Numbered from the stretch's first letter, positions 1 through 8,517 are shown. The stretch: 64,000 nucleotides of DNA from Alteromonas salexigens (GCF_025628895.1 NZ_JAOTJC010000013.1:138161-202160); one strand, 5' to 3'. Notes: generated by a model not told the origin, from the letters alone. Made by a program: numbers and translations.

Positions 1-591
1 AAGCGGGAAGCCGCCGAAAATGCCGCCGAAGCCATCCTGACCGAAGCAAAAGCCAACGCCGACTCGAAGATGTTGCAGGCGGAAGCTGACGAAAAAGTGC
101 TGGCCGTAGAAGCGGCAGGTAAACAGGCGCTTTATGAAGCCGAGAACTCGCTCAAAAACGAGCAAATCGATTTACAGAAATCTCTGGCCATTCTGAAGGT
201 ATTACCGGAGCTGGTTGCTAACGCAGTGAAGCCCTTAGAAAACATTGATGGCATTAAAATTCTGCAGGGCTACGGCGCCTCTGGCAGTAACGACAGCAAC
301 AATACCCAGGCGACGGCAAGTCAGGGCGGGCTGGCAGAGCAAGTCACCAACGCCGCGCTTCAATACCGTGCCAATGCACCGGTGGTAGACGCGATGTTGC
401 GTGAAGTCGGCCTGGTGCACGAAAAAGACGGCACCTTGCATGACTTACTTAACGGTAACAGTCCGATAATTGCGTCGGCATCAAACCTGAATAACGCCAC
501 CGCCAAAACAAATGGCGCCGGTGAGATAAACCATGTGGAACAGGTAACACCGGTGGTACCTGAAACACCCCACACTGAAAAAGAACAGTAA
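1..591 (+). CDS. Flotillin-like (SPFH/band 7) protein, C-terminal part
   Basis: The frame is open from base 1, so the N-terminus lies upstream and only 196 residues are visible. They start with an Ala/Glu/Lys-rich helix of coiled-coil type (REAAENAAEAILTEAKAN), continue with a region typical of flotillin C-termini, and end in a low-complexity Asn/Ser/Pro/Thr tail. Flotillins of the YqiK type are inner-membrane scaffold proteins with an N-terminal membrane anchor and SPFH domain, neither of which can be seen here. The family call rests only on the Ala/Glu coiled coil and tail. The stop is followed within about 75 bases by a palindromic repeat array. Confidence 0.65.
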   Translation, partial: KREAAENAAEAILTEAKANADSKMLQAEADEKVLAVEAAGKQALYEAENSLKNEQIDLQKSLAILKVLPELVANAVKPLENIDGIKILQGYGASGSNDSNNTQATASQGGLAEQVTNAALQYRANAPVVDAMLREVGLVHEKDGTLHDLLNGNSPIIASASNLNNATAKTNGAGEINHVEQVTPVVPETPHTEKEQ

Positions 592-663
592 CCCCCCCGT
601 CACCACCGCGCAGGCGGTGGCCTCCTATGCGCGATAGCCGGACGTTGTGAAAGTCAAAAAAGC

Positions 664-773
664 TACCGTCACCCCGGCGTCAGTAGTATTTACCGTCATC
701 CCGGCGTCAGAAGTATTTACCGTCATCCCGGCGTCACTAGTATTTACCGTCATCCCGGCGCAGGCCGGGACCT
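664..773 (-). repeat. Left palindrome array, 27-bp period (copy 0)
   Basis: Units begin at 666, 693, 720 and 747, exactly 27 bases apart. The first three are half-units with one stem arm (CCGTCATCCCGGCGTCAG). The fourth, nearest the nuclease remnant, is a full palindrome with stem TCCCGGC/GCCGGGA. The orientation is opposite to that of the right-hand array at 1.0-1.19 kb. Confidence 0.9.
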
Positions 774-863
774 CCCAAACAGCCTGACTACCCAAAAACC
801 GCCCTCCTCTTACCCAGCTCAAAAAACTAAATTGTTTTTGAAAACACAAAAGGGGCTTTACGC

Positions 864-974
864 GTGAAAACGTAAAGGCTGAAATAACGTCATCGATAAT
901 GTAAATATCGGTTAATAGCAGAGGTTAACCCTGGTTAGTACGACTTATATCCTGTGCTACCGGCGTTTAGGTAA
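864..974 (+). pseudogene. GIY-YIG nuclease gene remnant with internal deletion
   Basis: The 5' end GCGTGAAAAC and the 3' end (TATCGGTTAATAGCAGAG, through a TAA stop) match the intact genes at 14799 and 17807. About 190 bases in between are missing, so the GIY-YIG core and catalytic residues are gone. The junction joins the first codons to the AAAGGCTGAA stretch that lies near codon 67 in the intact copies. The GTG start is kept, but the upstream in-frame ATG of the intact copies is not, which supports GTG as the true start of this family. It cannot encode a working nuclease. Confidence 0.8.
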
Positions 975-996
975 TAGATACGACACGGTTTCCTGA

Positions 997-1190
997 TGGA
1001 GGTCCCGGCCTGCGCCGGGATGACGGTAGCTTTGAGAAACGCCGGGTTGACGGTTGTCTGATGGAGGTCCCGGCCTCCGCCGGGATGACGGTAGCTATGA
1101 AGAGCGCCGGTGTGACAGTTACCAGATGGAGGTCCCGGCCTGCGCCGGGATGACGGTAGCTATGAGAAACGCCGGGATGACGGTAGCTAC
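997..1190 (+). repeat. Right palindrome array, 65-bp period (copy 0)
   Basis: Full palindromes GGTCCCGGCC..GCCGGGATGAC begin at 1001, 1066 and 1131. Each is followed, exactly 27 bases after its second stem arm, by a half-unit (arms at 1014/1041, 1079/1106, 1144/1171). Full and half units therefore alternate with a 65-base period, and the array ends in a half-unit. The outer end supplies the stop codon of the convergent gene beginning at 1444. Confidence 0.9.
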
Positions 1191-1444
1191 GACAGCTTCG
1201 CGGCTATTTTTTTCGGCAGGTATTTCTCTGCAGCTTTGCCGGTAACGGCCCACACCAGAACGGCAGACCATGCGAAAACCGAGAGACCGGCAGGCACACA
1301 TGCGATCGCTATTAGCTTGGCCTGTTTTCGGTTGAACAATAGCGCCAACCCTACAGGCAGAAACCACACAACCAATACCAACACACTCACCAGCGCCAGC
1401 TGGATACCCGTTACATCCTGAAATTGCGCTAAAAACTCGGTCAT
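1187..1444 (-). CDS. Small membrane protein, superinfection-immunity (Imm_superinfect) family
   Basis: An 85-residue protein with two predicted membrane segments, the first around VLVLVVWFLPVGLALLF and the second around LSVFAWSAVLVWAVTG, separated by a short basic loop. The pattern FLP..LAL followed by a W..VLVWA helix resembles the Imm_superinfect family, named after the phage T4 Imm protein; most chromosomal members are of unknown role. The ATG at 1444 is chosen over an in-frame ATG at 1459 because AGGAGT sits 6-7 bases upstream of it. The last codon and stop lie in the flank of the repeat array. Function is not shown by the sequence. Confidence 0.7.
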   Translation of the reverse strand: MTEFLAQFQDVTGIQLALVSVLVLVVWFLPVGLALLFNRKQAKLIAIACVPAGLSVFAWSAVLVWAVTGKAAEKYLPKKIAAKLS

Positions 1445-1685
1445 CGAAACACTCCTCATTGGTTATTGTTGAAGAGGTAGTCGGCGAATAACCGGTTTTA
1501 TTACAAATTATTTGAGAAATTTTTATAAATGATTGGCCAGTGGGAGATTAAGGCAGAGATGACATAGTGAATTAACAGCGCTAACTCACATTGCTCTAGT
1601 CGGCGAGCTATGGTTGCTGGTATATGAACCGCATTTGCTGCATGCTAGTAAAACTTGCAGGGAATAACACAAGAGAAAAATAACC

Positions 1686-2501
1686 ATGCACAAACTGTCT
1701 AAACTTTTACGTACTACTACCGTGATGGCCACACTGTTCTCGCCGCTGGCAATGGCGGACGACCACAGCACTCATACGACGGTAGATCACAGCCACCGCA
1801 GTGAAGCAAACCAGCAGCGCGATGAATTCCGCCAGCCGTACCGCACTTTGGCATTTTTCGGGGTGAAGCCTGAGCACAAGGTGATTGAAATCCTGCCTGG
1901 TGGAGGCTGGTACACAGAAATTCTTGCTCCTATGCTAAAAGAAGATGGCGAATTGATTGCGGCCCACTACTCTGCCAGTTCGCCATCGGAATACCGCAAA
2001 CGTTCGCGTAAGAACTTTGAAGAAAAGATGGCCGGTAACGACGCCGTGTACGGTAACGTGGTTATCCGCGACTTTGATCTGGACGGCGACCTGGACACCA
2101 CCAGCGCGAACGCCGATATGGTTTTAACGTTTCGTGGTCTGCATGGGTTACAAAATGCCGGTGACCTCGCCGCAGCATTTGACCGTTTCAATGCCATGCT
2201 GAAAGCCGGTGGTAAACTAGGCGTGGTTCAGCATCAGGCCCCGGAAGGCTATAATCCTATTCACACCGCCAAGAAGGGCTACCTGCCGAAGTCGCATGTC
2301 ATTGCTGTTGCCCGTGCCGCCGGCTTTGAACTGGTCGCCGAGGGTTATTTCCATAATAATCACAAAGACACCATTATTCAGGATAACGTAGAAGGCGGTG
2401 TGTGGACGCTGCCTCCCAACCTCAACACGGACACTGATAAAGAGAAATATGCAGCCATGGGGGAATCAAACCGCATGACCTTGCTGTTCAAGAAGCTATA
2501 A
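1686..2501 (+). CDS. Exported class I SAM-dependent methyltransferase
   Basis: The 271-residue product starts with a signal peptide (MHKLSKLL, hydrophobic core, cleavage near PLAMA-DD). The body is a Rossmann-type methyltransferase: VIEILPGGGWYTEILAPML is motif I, binding S-adenosylmethionine. ADMVLTFRGLHG and AGGKLGVVQHQAPEG fit later core strands. It resembles the predicted-methyltransferase family COG4798, which often carries a signal peptide. The substrate is unknown, and so is how an exported enzyme would obtain SAM. A His/Asp-rich segment follows the signal peptide. A strong hairpin lies between this gene and the next. Confidence 0.8.
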   Translation: MHKLSKLLRTTTVMATLFSPLAMADDHSTHTTVDHSHRSEANQQRDEFRQPYRTLAFFGVKPEHKVIEILPGGGWYTEILAPMLKEDGELIAAHYSASSPSEYRKRSRKNFEEKMAGNDAVYGNVVIRDFDLDGDLDTTSANADMVLTFRGLHGLQNAGDLAAAFDRFNAMLKAGGKLGVVQHQAPEGYNPIHTAKKGYLPKSHVIAVARAAGFELVAEGYFHNNHKDTIIQDNVEGGVWTLPPNLNTDTDKEKYAAMGESNRMTLLFKKL

Positions 2502-2510
2502 GCCCATGGC

Positions 2511-2537
2511 AGGCGCACCGGTGTCTCCGGTGCGCCT
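2511..2537 (+). terminator. Hairpin after the methyltransferase gene
   Basis: A perfect 11-base-pair stem (AGGCGCACCGG/CCGGTGCGCCT) with a 5-base loop lies 9 bases after the stop codon. There is no clear T-run, so it may act as a processing or attenuating hairpin instead of a full terminator. The next gene's GTG start is only 10 bases downstream. Confidence 0.5.
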
Positions 2538-2546
2538 AATCTAAGT

Positions 2547-3128
2547 GTGTGTCTGATAAAGCAAACGCTACCTTCCCTACTGATTTTATTGGGCCTGTTA
2601 ACACCCGGGAGCCTGGCCATGACCACTGAACCGAACACAAGCACCCATAACCTGGCTTTCACACAGCATAGCGAACGTGATCAATGGCGTATTGTGAACG
2701 ATACGGTCATGGGCGGGCGGTCAGTGGCGAACCTTCAATTCAGTGAAAAGGGGATGGTATTTTCCGGCCGCCTGTCGCTAGAAAACAACGGTGGCTTTGC
2801 CAGTGTACGGCGGAGCGACGCCGATTTGTCCTGGCAACGGGATAAGGCGGTACAGGTTACCGCTACCGGTGATGGCAGAACATATCAGTTCAGAGTGTAT
2901 ACCAAGCTCACACGGGATGGCGTGGCCTATGCTGCCAATCTGCCCACCCAGACCGGTGCCCGTGTTCAAATTACATTTTCTGAGGCCGACTTCTCACCAG
3001 TGTGGCGCGGCAGACCCGTACCCGACGCGCCTCCTCTGCACTTTGATGACGTACGTCAGCTTGGCTTTATGCTAGTGGATAAGCAAGCCGGCGACTTTCA
3101 GTTAACAGTAGAGTCTGTGGGCCAATAA
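2547..3128 (+). CDS. CIA30-like (NDUFAF1-type) exported protein
   Basis: The 193-residue product begins with a hydrophobic signal segment (LLILLGLLTPGSLA). The mature part has WRIVNDTVMGGRSVANL, the typical N-terminal signature of the CIA30 / NDUFAF1 family, followed by beta-rich sequence with NNGGFASVR and a C-terminal DDVRQLGFMLVDKQAGDFQL strand. In mitochondria the family assists complex I assembly; bacterial homologues are mostly uncharacterised jelly-roll proteins. The start is a GTG with no clear ribosome-binding site. A later ATG at 2620 would remove the signal peptide and is less likely. Confidence 0.8.
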   Translation: MCLIKQTLPSLLILLGLLTPGSLAMTTEPNTSTHNLAFTQHSERDQWRIVNDTVMGGRSVANLQFSEKGMVFSGRLSLENNGGFASVRRSDADLSWQRDKAVQVTATGDGRTYQFRVYTKLTRDGVAYAANLPTQTGARVQITFSEADFSPVWRGRPVPDAPPLHFDDVRQLGFMLVDKQAGDFQLTVESVGQ

Positions 3129-3154
3129 TCACAGTTCTGCGTCCACTCAGACTT

Positions 3155-3751
3155 TCAGTCTCTGTGCGCATGCTCAAGAGCCTGCTGATTCACCTCAGCC
3201 ACCAGTTCTGGAAAGAACGCTGCGAAGGTCTCCCGCAATTCCCTGTCATTGGTTGCCAGCTCGTCGGTGATCGTTGCGAATTCATTGGCAAATCTCACCC
3301 GCCGCGCAATATTGCTGATTGCCTGCAGGGTGCCATCCAGTGAAGCATAATGCTCAAACCAGTCCTGCGTAATAATCGCGCTTACCCGCTGTTGCATGAC
3401 AGGGGGCATAACCGGTAATTTTTCAGACAAGCGGGCATAAGCAAGGCGTTTAAACTCAGCAAAGGGCATCGCGTGGTGCTGTGACCAGGCTGTTATCAGA
3501 TAATGGTCGAACATCACATCCAGGGCGACGCCGGAAAATTTGCGGGTACGCCGGGAAAATTGCCGTCGGGCGTCCCGGACAAGCGGGTGCGAGTCGGTAA
3601 ACTTGTCTACCAGTAAGTGATTTTGCACACCAGCAAGCACGGCGTCAGTGGTGGCACCGGGCAGGCCTCCCTGCCGGAAATCGCCCAGCAGGTTGCCATA
3701 ATAAGAATCGCTGGTAGGCTGCGCCAGATAAAGATGTGCAAGGTAATTCAT
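3155..3751 (-). CDS. acpH: Acyl carrier protein phosphodiesterase
   Basis: A 198-residue protein starting MNYLAHLYLA, followed by GNLLGDF, a hallmark of AcpH (the family removes 4'-phosphopantetheine from holo-ACP). VQNHLLVDKFTDSHPLV and VMFDHYLI carry the conserved His and Asp residues expected of this metal-dependent, HD-related hydrolase. Length matches the E. coli enzyme. It sits alone on the minus strand, convergent with the CIA30-like gene. Confidence 0.9.
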   Translation of the reverse strand: MNYLAHLYLAQPTSDSYYGNLLGDFRQGGLPGATTDAVLAGVQNHLLVDKFTDSHPLVRDARRQFSRRTRKFSGVALDVMFDHYLITAWSQHHAMPFAEFKRLAYARLSEKLPVMPPVMQQRVSAIITQDWFEHYASLDGTLQAISNIARRVRFANEFATITDELATNDRELRETFAAFFPELVAEVNQQALEHAHRD

Positions 3752-3805
3752 GGAGGAATTATCCCCTACCCGACTCCCGAATGAAAGCGGACCAACCGCC
3801 AGGCG

Positions 3806-5689
3806 CTAGTTTCCAGCCTGTCCGGCAAATGTCAGCATGCTTTCTTTATGCAATGCTTTTACAAACTGGTTAAAGCGGGAGAAATCCGCGGCAGTCAGTG
3901 TCCGGGAGGGGATCTGCAATACCGTGGTGACTTTTAACACCTGTTGCCCGTCTTTTGGCTGCTGATGTTTGACCTGCCTTTGCAACGAACCAAATGCGTG
4001 CTGTAAGTCCAGCTTTTTGGGCGGTCGGTCGATATACCAGCCCTTTGGAAACGTCAGCGTGTAAGTGGACTTAACCCGGGAGCCGGGATAAAACACGTCG
4101 TACACAGTGTTATCAATACCAGAGGTAGATAGCTCATACTGAACCCAGGCGTCGGCTTCCTCCAGCGTGAACCGGCCCTCAGTCGTAAAGTAGGGTTCAA
4201 AGGAAGTGGCTGAGGCGCTTTTGAGCGTATCAGACAGGTTGTCGATCCCCTCAAACGTAAATGCCGGCGCCGCGCCGTCTGCCACCACACTTTGGTAAAG
4301 GTCGCTGGCCCACTCCTGGCGATCTTTCGCACTCAGTTTAGCGAGTTTTCCGCGAATCTGCCCCTCGTACGCGTTATGGTAGCTCACCTCCTGTTGTTCG
4401 GTTTGACCGCCATCCGGGGCAAAGTCGATGCGGGTATCGGTGGCCAGATCCCAGCGATAGGTTGAGGCCGGAATTTGCTCCAGTTCGCCCTTACCACTTA
4501 GTGAGAGCGCCACCCGGTTTTGGATCCAGTCGGCAATATCATCTGGCCCGGTATACGGATCAGTGGCATCCAGACAGCGAACGCCGTCCTCCACATCGAA
4601 GCACACCACCACGTGATCAAACGTATTCACCGCCGGTAACGTAATGTTATCGATATTACTTTTCTTCGTAGCAACCAGAACCGGGTCTGCATCCACGCCA
4701 ATATGGCGCAACATAGCCAACAGCAGTGCCGATTTGTCCTTACAATCGCCAAAACGGTTATTGATGGTTTCGTCAATATCGTGGGGCACAATGGCATGGC
4801 CATTTTCCGACATCGACACATAGCGGATATCTTTTGCCACAAACTCAAAAATAGCAGCGATTTGCGCCTCTTGTGTATCCTGACCTTCGATGAGGCGTGT
4901 TACCAGGCTTTCCAGTTGGCTGCTGTCCTTAATAGCATTGTTAAAACCGCGCAGCACTATCTGTTGCACCTCCTCCCAGCTGCGTAGCGTAGTCACCGAA
5001 ATATGATTGAGTACGTCCGGCCAGCTCACGTCCTCATCAGTTTCTGCAGGTGGTATATCGCTGCCGGTACACGTGATGCGGTTATCCTGCAGCTCGCAGT
5101 CAACTCTGGCACTGTTATTTACTACGAAAAAAGGACGCTGCTCCGTCCAGGTAGCCTCAAACTGATAATTGAGAATATTGGCGTGCACCTGGGGATAGTA
5201 TTTTGACGACCAGTAGTCACGCTGCTCGGTAAATGGGTGGGTGAGTGTGTACTGGATCAGCGTCGCTCCGCCAGCCTGCAACCCCGGATAAGAGACCACT
5301 GCCTGACGGGTATCCGTAAAAGTATTGTATGTGTCACTTTCAATTTCTTTGATGTTATCCGGTGTGGCGGCCGTAAACTCACCATCAGGACTTATGGCAC
5401 CAGCGGTTATTACGTTAAGAGTTTCAATATCCGGGCGGTAATACACCGACTCGAAACCACTGTCCTGGACCACTGCCGTGTTAGGGTAAAACCAGATTTG
5501 GGTAACGGTGGTGACAACCTGATCTGCCTGCACGTCAACGCTCACCCGTTTATCCAGCGACGTTAACGCGTCGGTCTCAGGCGCGACCTTCGCCAGCGCC
5601 GTTTTGGCCTGTTCAAGCAAGGGAGAATTGGCTATCGCTACCGGGCTAAAAATAAAAAGTAACAGTGCACAGCCAGTAAATCTATTCAT
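3806..5689 (-). CDS. DUF3857 / transglutaminase-like exported protein
   Basis: A 627-residue protein with an N-terminal signal peptide (LLLFIFSPVAIANS), an N-terminal DUF3857 beta domain and a central transglutaminase-like domain. A Cys-His-Asp triad is visible: RFGDCKDKS, FDHVVVCF and CLDATDPYTG. The C-terminal third is beta-rich. These proteins are probably periplasmic and their substrates are unknown. The ATG at 5689 fits an AAGGA site 10 bases upstream better than a TTG at 5698. The start overlaps the 3' end of the upstream membrane-protein gene by 8 bases, which suggests translational coupling. Confidence 0.85.
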   Translation of the reverse strand: MNRFTGCALLLFIFSPVAIANSPLLEQAKTALAKVAPETDALTSLDKRVSVDVQADQVVTTVTQIWFYPNTAVVQDSGFESVYYRPDIETLNVITAGAISPDGEFTAATPDNIKEIESDTYNTFTDTRQAVVSYPGLQAGGATLIQYTLTHPFTEQRDYWSSKYYPQVHANILNYQFEATWTEQRPFFVVNNSARVDCELQDNRITCTGSDIPPAETDEDVSWPDVLNHISVTTLRSWEEVQQIVLRGFNNAIKDSSQLESLVTRLIEGQDTQEAQIAAIFEFVAKDIRYVSMSENGHAIVPHDIDETINNRFGDCKDKSALLLAMLRHIGVDADPVLVATKKSNIDNITLPAVNTFDHVVVCFDVEDGVRCLDATDPYTGPDDIADWIQNRVALSLSGKGELEQIPASTYRWDLATDTRIDFAPDGGQTEQQEVSYHNAYEGQIRGKLAKLSAKDRQEWASDLYQSVVADGAAPAFTFEGIDNLSDTLKSASATSFEPYFTTEGRFTLEEADAWVQYELSTSGIDNTVYDVFYPGSRVKSTYTLTFPKGWYIDRPPKKLDLQHAFGSLQRQVKHQQPKDGQQVLKVTTVLQIPSRTLTAADFSRFNQFVKALHKESMLTFAGQAGN

Positions 5690-6719
5690 CGAGACCAAAT
5701 CCTTTTGCGTCGTTTATGAAGTCTTCACGATATTTTTCCATAATGCCCGGGCTGGCTTTCAGGTAACCAACCAGCTCTACAAATTGCCCGTCGCCAGCCT
5801 GGATTTGCTTTGCGACATACAGCTCATCATCACCACTGTCAGTTGCCGCACACTCTATCCAGGTCACTGTCTGGGTACTGTTTTCAAGAAAACGGGTGGT
5901 GTAGTCACACTCCGGTTGATCCATATCGGCGACAAAGCTGTCATAGCGGTTGTTAGCCAGGCTGTCCGTTTCATCGTTCTTACTATAAATAAATACGGCA
6001 TACCACATGTCCCTTAGCGGGCCTACCAACTCATACTTCGACGTACCGTCAGTTACCTGACCTATTTCTGCAGGCTTCCAGCCTGTCTGACTTAAATCCA
6101 GTCTGAAGGGTAACCCTTCAGCGCGCACCGACGTGTGTGGCTCGTAGGACTCCGTCATCGCCAGCTTCACTTCCTCATGCAGCAGAATAGCGAACACGCC
6201 AGCCAGCAATGGCGTGAATAAGACAACGGCCAGCCACTCTATAACGTTGAAACCGGCTGAGCGGGGCATAACAGGTTTGTTTTCGCAACGCCTGCGAATA
6301 CGGTTCATACGCATATGCAGCGGCAGAAACCAAACGATAGTCGCGATAAACACGGTCAACTGCACCATCATCGACAGATCGACTGCTGTGGAGATGTTGG
6401 ATGTGATGGCTAAGCCGAAGAAACCTGCCATCCACAGGTAGTCTACCAACTGCGGCCAGCGTCTGACTTGCAGGCGTGACTGGACATCCCGCACGGCCTG
6501 GAAAAACCGCGGAAGTGCAAAGACCTGTGCGATAGCAATAAAAGGCACAAATACCCACCACAGCGGGCTGGCTGGCTGTTCGCTGAGACGTTTACAGTCC
6601 CGCGCCGCCAGGTAGAACCATACCCCCAGATACAAGCCGGCGGTTGCAAACACCAGCAGCGCTTCCAGTAATACATGACGGGGTGGCGCCGTTACAGGCG
6701 TGACACCTGGCTTTTCCAT
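5682..6719 (-). CDS. Multi-spanning membrane protein of unknown function
   Basis: A 345-residue protein with about five hydrophobic segments in the first 190 residues, e.g. ALLVFATAGLYLGVWFYLA, PLWWVFVPFIAIAQVFALP and WLAVVLFTPLLAGVFAILL. A soluble C-terminal domain of about 150 residues follows, with paired cysteines. No family was recognised with confidence. Its 8-base overlap with the DUF3857/transglutaminase gene implies co-translation, so a shared envelope role is a reasonable inference. Confidence 0.7.
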   Translation of the reverse strand: MEKPGVTPVTAPPRHVLLEALLVFATAGLYLGVWFYLAARDCKRLSEQPASPLWWVFVPFIAIAQVFALPRFFQAVRDVQSRLQVRRWPQLVDYLWMAGFFGLAITSNISTAVDLSMMVQLTVFIATIVWFLPLHMRMNRIRRRCENKPVMPRSAGFNVIEWLAVVLFTPLLAGVFAILLHEEVKLAMTESYEPHTSVRAEGLPFRLDLSQTGWKPAEIGQVTDGTSKYELVGPLRDMWYAVFIYSKNDETDSLANNRYDSFVADMDQPECDYTTRFLENSTQTVTWIECAATDSGDDELYVAKQIQAGDGQFVELVGYLKASPGIMEKYREDFINDAKGFGLDE

Positions 6720-6968
6720 ACTTCAAGTCCTTCTGCGGCTATTCTTATATGTGAATGGGCTGCCCTTGAACGGGTAACTTAGCAGGCACTACTTGTCCTA
6801 TCCCATCATTCACGTGATGACCTGTAATAAGGTTATACCAGAAAGTGCGCGATCCTGACCAGTACTAGCCCGTTTCCCGGCTGACATAACTTTCACTTGC
6901 ACGCGGTGGCGATATCCGTAGTATTGCGCCGCGAATCCGCTATGCGAAATCTTTGGGAGTACACAGCC

Positions 6969-7745
6969 ATGTCAGACACCACCAGTGAAATTCCTGCGTT
7001 ATTAACGCCAGTGAGTGAATTTCTGTACTGCGCCACGCCGCAGCGCTGGATTGATGAGGCCAGTAAACCAGAGAATTTACGGGTGTTACTGACCGACCAT
7101 CTGATTTGTGAGCTGAAGGCGGCACAGTCTGCCATGTACCTGTTACGGCGCTACATTGCCGACGAGCAGACCAGCGAACAGCTGCTTAGCTGGCTGCGCC
7201 CCTACGAAGACTTTACGTATCGCCATATCGGTAACTGGCAGGACCTGCACACCCGCCACCTGTCCAAATCACAAATCAATACTGACTCCCTCTCGCCCTT
7301 TCAGAAAAGCCTGCTGGACAAGATGGTGATGCTGATAAAAGAAGAGCTCCACCATTTCTATCAGGTGCTGGAAATTATGCATGCAATGGGCATGGAATAT
7401 GAGTCAGTCACGTCCAGTCGCTATGCGAACGGCATGTTGCGCCATGTGCGTACGTATGAGCCCCAAAAGCTTATTGATAAACTGATTTGTGGCGCCTACA
7501 TCGAGGCCCGCTCCTGTGAACGCTTTGCGTCACTTATTCCCCATGTGGCCCCTGAGCTGGGTAAGTTCTATTTGTCATTATTACGCTCGGAAGCGCGTCA
7601 TTTCGAAGACTATCTTACGCTGGCTGCGGATATTGCCGAAGGCCCCATTGATGACAGGGTGGCCTTATTCGGCGAAGTAGAGCAAAGCCTGATCGAATCT
7701 CCGGACCGCGAATTTCGCTTCCACAGTGGTCCGCTGGCTGCCTGA
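6969..7745 (+). CDS. miaE: tRNA-(ms2io6A)-hydroxylase
   Basis: A 258-residue diiron protein matching MiaE, which hydroxylates the isopentenyl group of ms2i6A at tRNA position 37. The expected carboxylate/His ligand motifs are present: ICELKAAQSAMYLLRRY, KEELHHFYQVLEIM, GAYIEARSCERF and LRSEARHFEDYL. The ATG at 6969 is preferred because GGGAG lies 9 bases upstream; the longer frame from 6897 adds an unsupported N-terminus. The gene stands alone, with about 250 bases of gene-free DNA upstream. Confidence 0.93.
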   Translation: MSDTTSEIPALLTPVSEFLYCATPQRWIDEASKPENLRVLLTDHLICELKAAQSAMYLLRRYIADEQTSEQLLSWLRPYEDFTYRHIGNWQDLHTRHLSKSQINTDSLSPFQKSLLDKMVMLIKEELHHFYQVLEIMHAMGMEYESVTSSRYANGMLRHVRTYEPQKLIDKLICGAYIEARSCERFASLIPHVAPELGKFYLSLLRSEARHFEDYLTLAADIAEGPIDDRVALFGEVEQSLIESPDREFRFHSGPLAA

Positions 7746-7869
7746 TCGAATCTGCCCACTATTTCACCAATACTTGTTGACGAAACCATCAGCATCATAG
7801 AGACTGATGTAAATAAAGTGTTAACTTTTAGTAAATTAACATTTCTGGCAGCGAGTGAAGGTGGCAAGT

Positions 7870-8469
7870 ATGATCCTGAATCATCTGGTGGGCATTTATA
7901 CCCATCCAAAAGAAGAATGGCAGAACATTGACCGGCAACATGAGAATTACTTTTACGCTCTAAGTCATATTGCAGTTATTGCGTTAATCCCTGCGTTAAT
8001 TGCCTACTATTCTGCAGCCCACCTCGGCTGGAGTATTGGAGCAGGTGACCTTATCCGGCTAACTCAGGAAAGTGCGCTGGGCATGGCAATTGGGATGTAT
8101 GTGGGTTTGGTCGCAGGGGTCATTGGTCTGGCGGTGCTCATCCATCAGCTGGCCAACGCCTTCGATGCCTCGCCTACCCACACTCAGTCTCTCGAACTGG
8201 CTGCTTATACCGCGACGCCCCTGTTTATGGCTGGTTTTGGGGGTCTTTACCCGGAACTGTGGTTTGTGATGACCGCCATACTGGCTGGGGTGACCTACTC
8301 GGTCTACCTGCTCTACTCCGGCGTCCCCATCCTTATGCACATGCCAGAAGAAAAAGGCTTTATCTATGCCAGTTCGGTGGTGACCTGCGGGTTAGTACTG
8401 CTGGTTATTCTGATGGCGGGTTCGGTGATTTTATGGAGTCTGGGACTGGGGCCGGTTTACGTACAGTAA
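7870..8469 (+). CDS. Yip1-domain inner-membrane protein
   Basis: A 199-residue protein with five hydrophobic segments (IAVIALIPALIAYYSAA, GMYVGLVAGVIGLAVLIHQ, ELWFVMTAILAGVTYSVYLLY, VVTCGLVLLVILMAGSVILW and others). The start MILNHLVGIYTHPKEEWQNI and the overall pattern match bacterial Yip1-domain proteins (PF04893). The function of bacterial members is not established. The ATG at 7870 has AAGGTGG 5 bases upstream; a GTG at 7855 is the alternative. Confidence 0.8.
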   Translation: MILNHLVGIYTHPKEEWQNIDRQHENYFYALSHIAVIALIPALIAYYSAAHLGWSIGAGDLIRLTQESALGMAIGMYVGLVAGVIGLAVLIHQLANAFDASPTHTQSLELAAYTATPLFMAGFGGLYPELWFVMTAILAGVTYSVYLLYSGVPILMHMPEEKGFIYASSVVTCGLVLLVILMAGSVILWSLGLGPVYVQ

Positions 8470-8487
8470 CTTACACCACTTGCATAA

Positions 8488-8514
8488 AAAAAGCCGCGCA
8501 ATTGCGCGGCTTTC
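8488..8514. terminator. Bidirectional terminator between the Yip1 gene and purF
   Basis: The palindrome AAAGCCGCGC-AATT-GCGCGGCTTT is flanked by an A-run on the left and a T-rich stretch on the right, so it can serve both convergent genes. Confidence 0.88.
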
Positions 8515-8517
8515 TTA

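Larger units (their letters stand above)
664..1190 (+). mobile_element. Decayed GIY-YIG/palindrome element (copy 0)
   Basis: This stretch has the same plan as the two intact elements at 14.6 and 17.5 kb. A left array of CCGTCATCCCGGCG units is followed by a leader that aligns with the leaders of the intact copies (shared AAACTAAATTGTT, then GCGTGAAAAC), a truncated GIY-YIG reading frame, the shared 3' sequence ending CCTGATGGA, and a right array of inverted units. The right array stops at the stop codon of the next, convergent gene. Calling it a mobile element is inference from the three copies; no target-site duplication was identified. Confidence 0.6.

Noticed and set aside
1054-1245. Small plus-strand frame over the repeats at 1.0-1.2 kb
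   Set aside because: It translates palindrome repeats and runs antisense to the well-supported small membrane protein gene.
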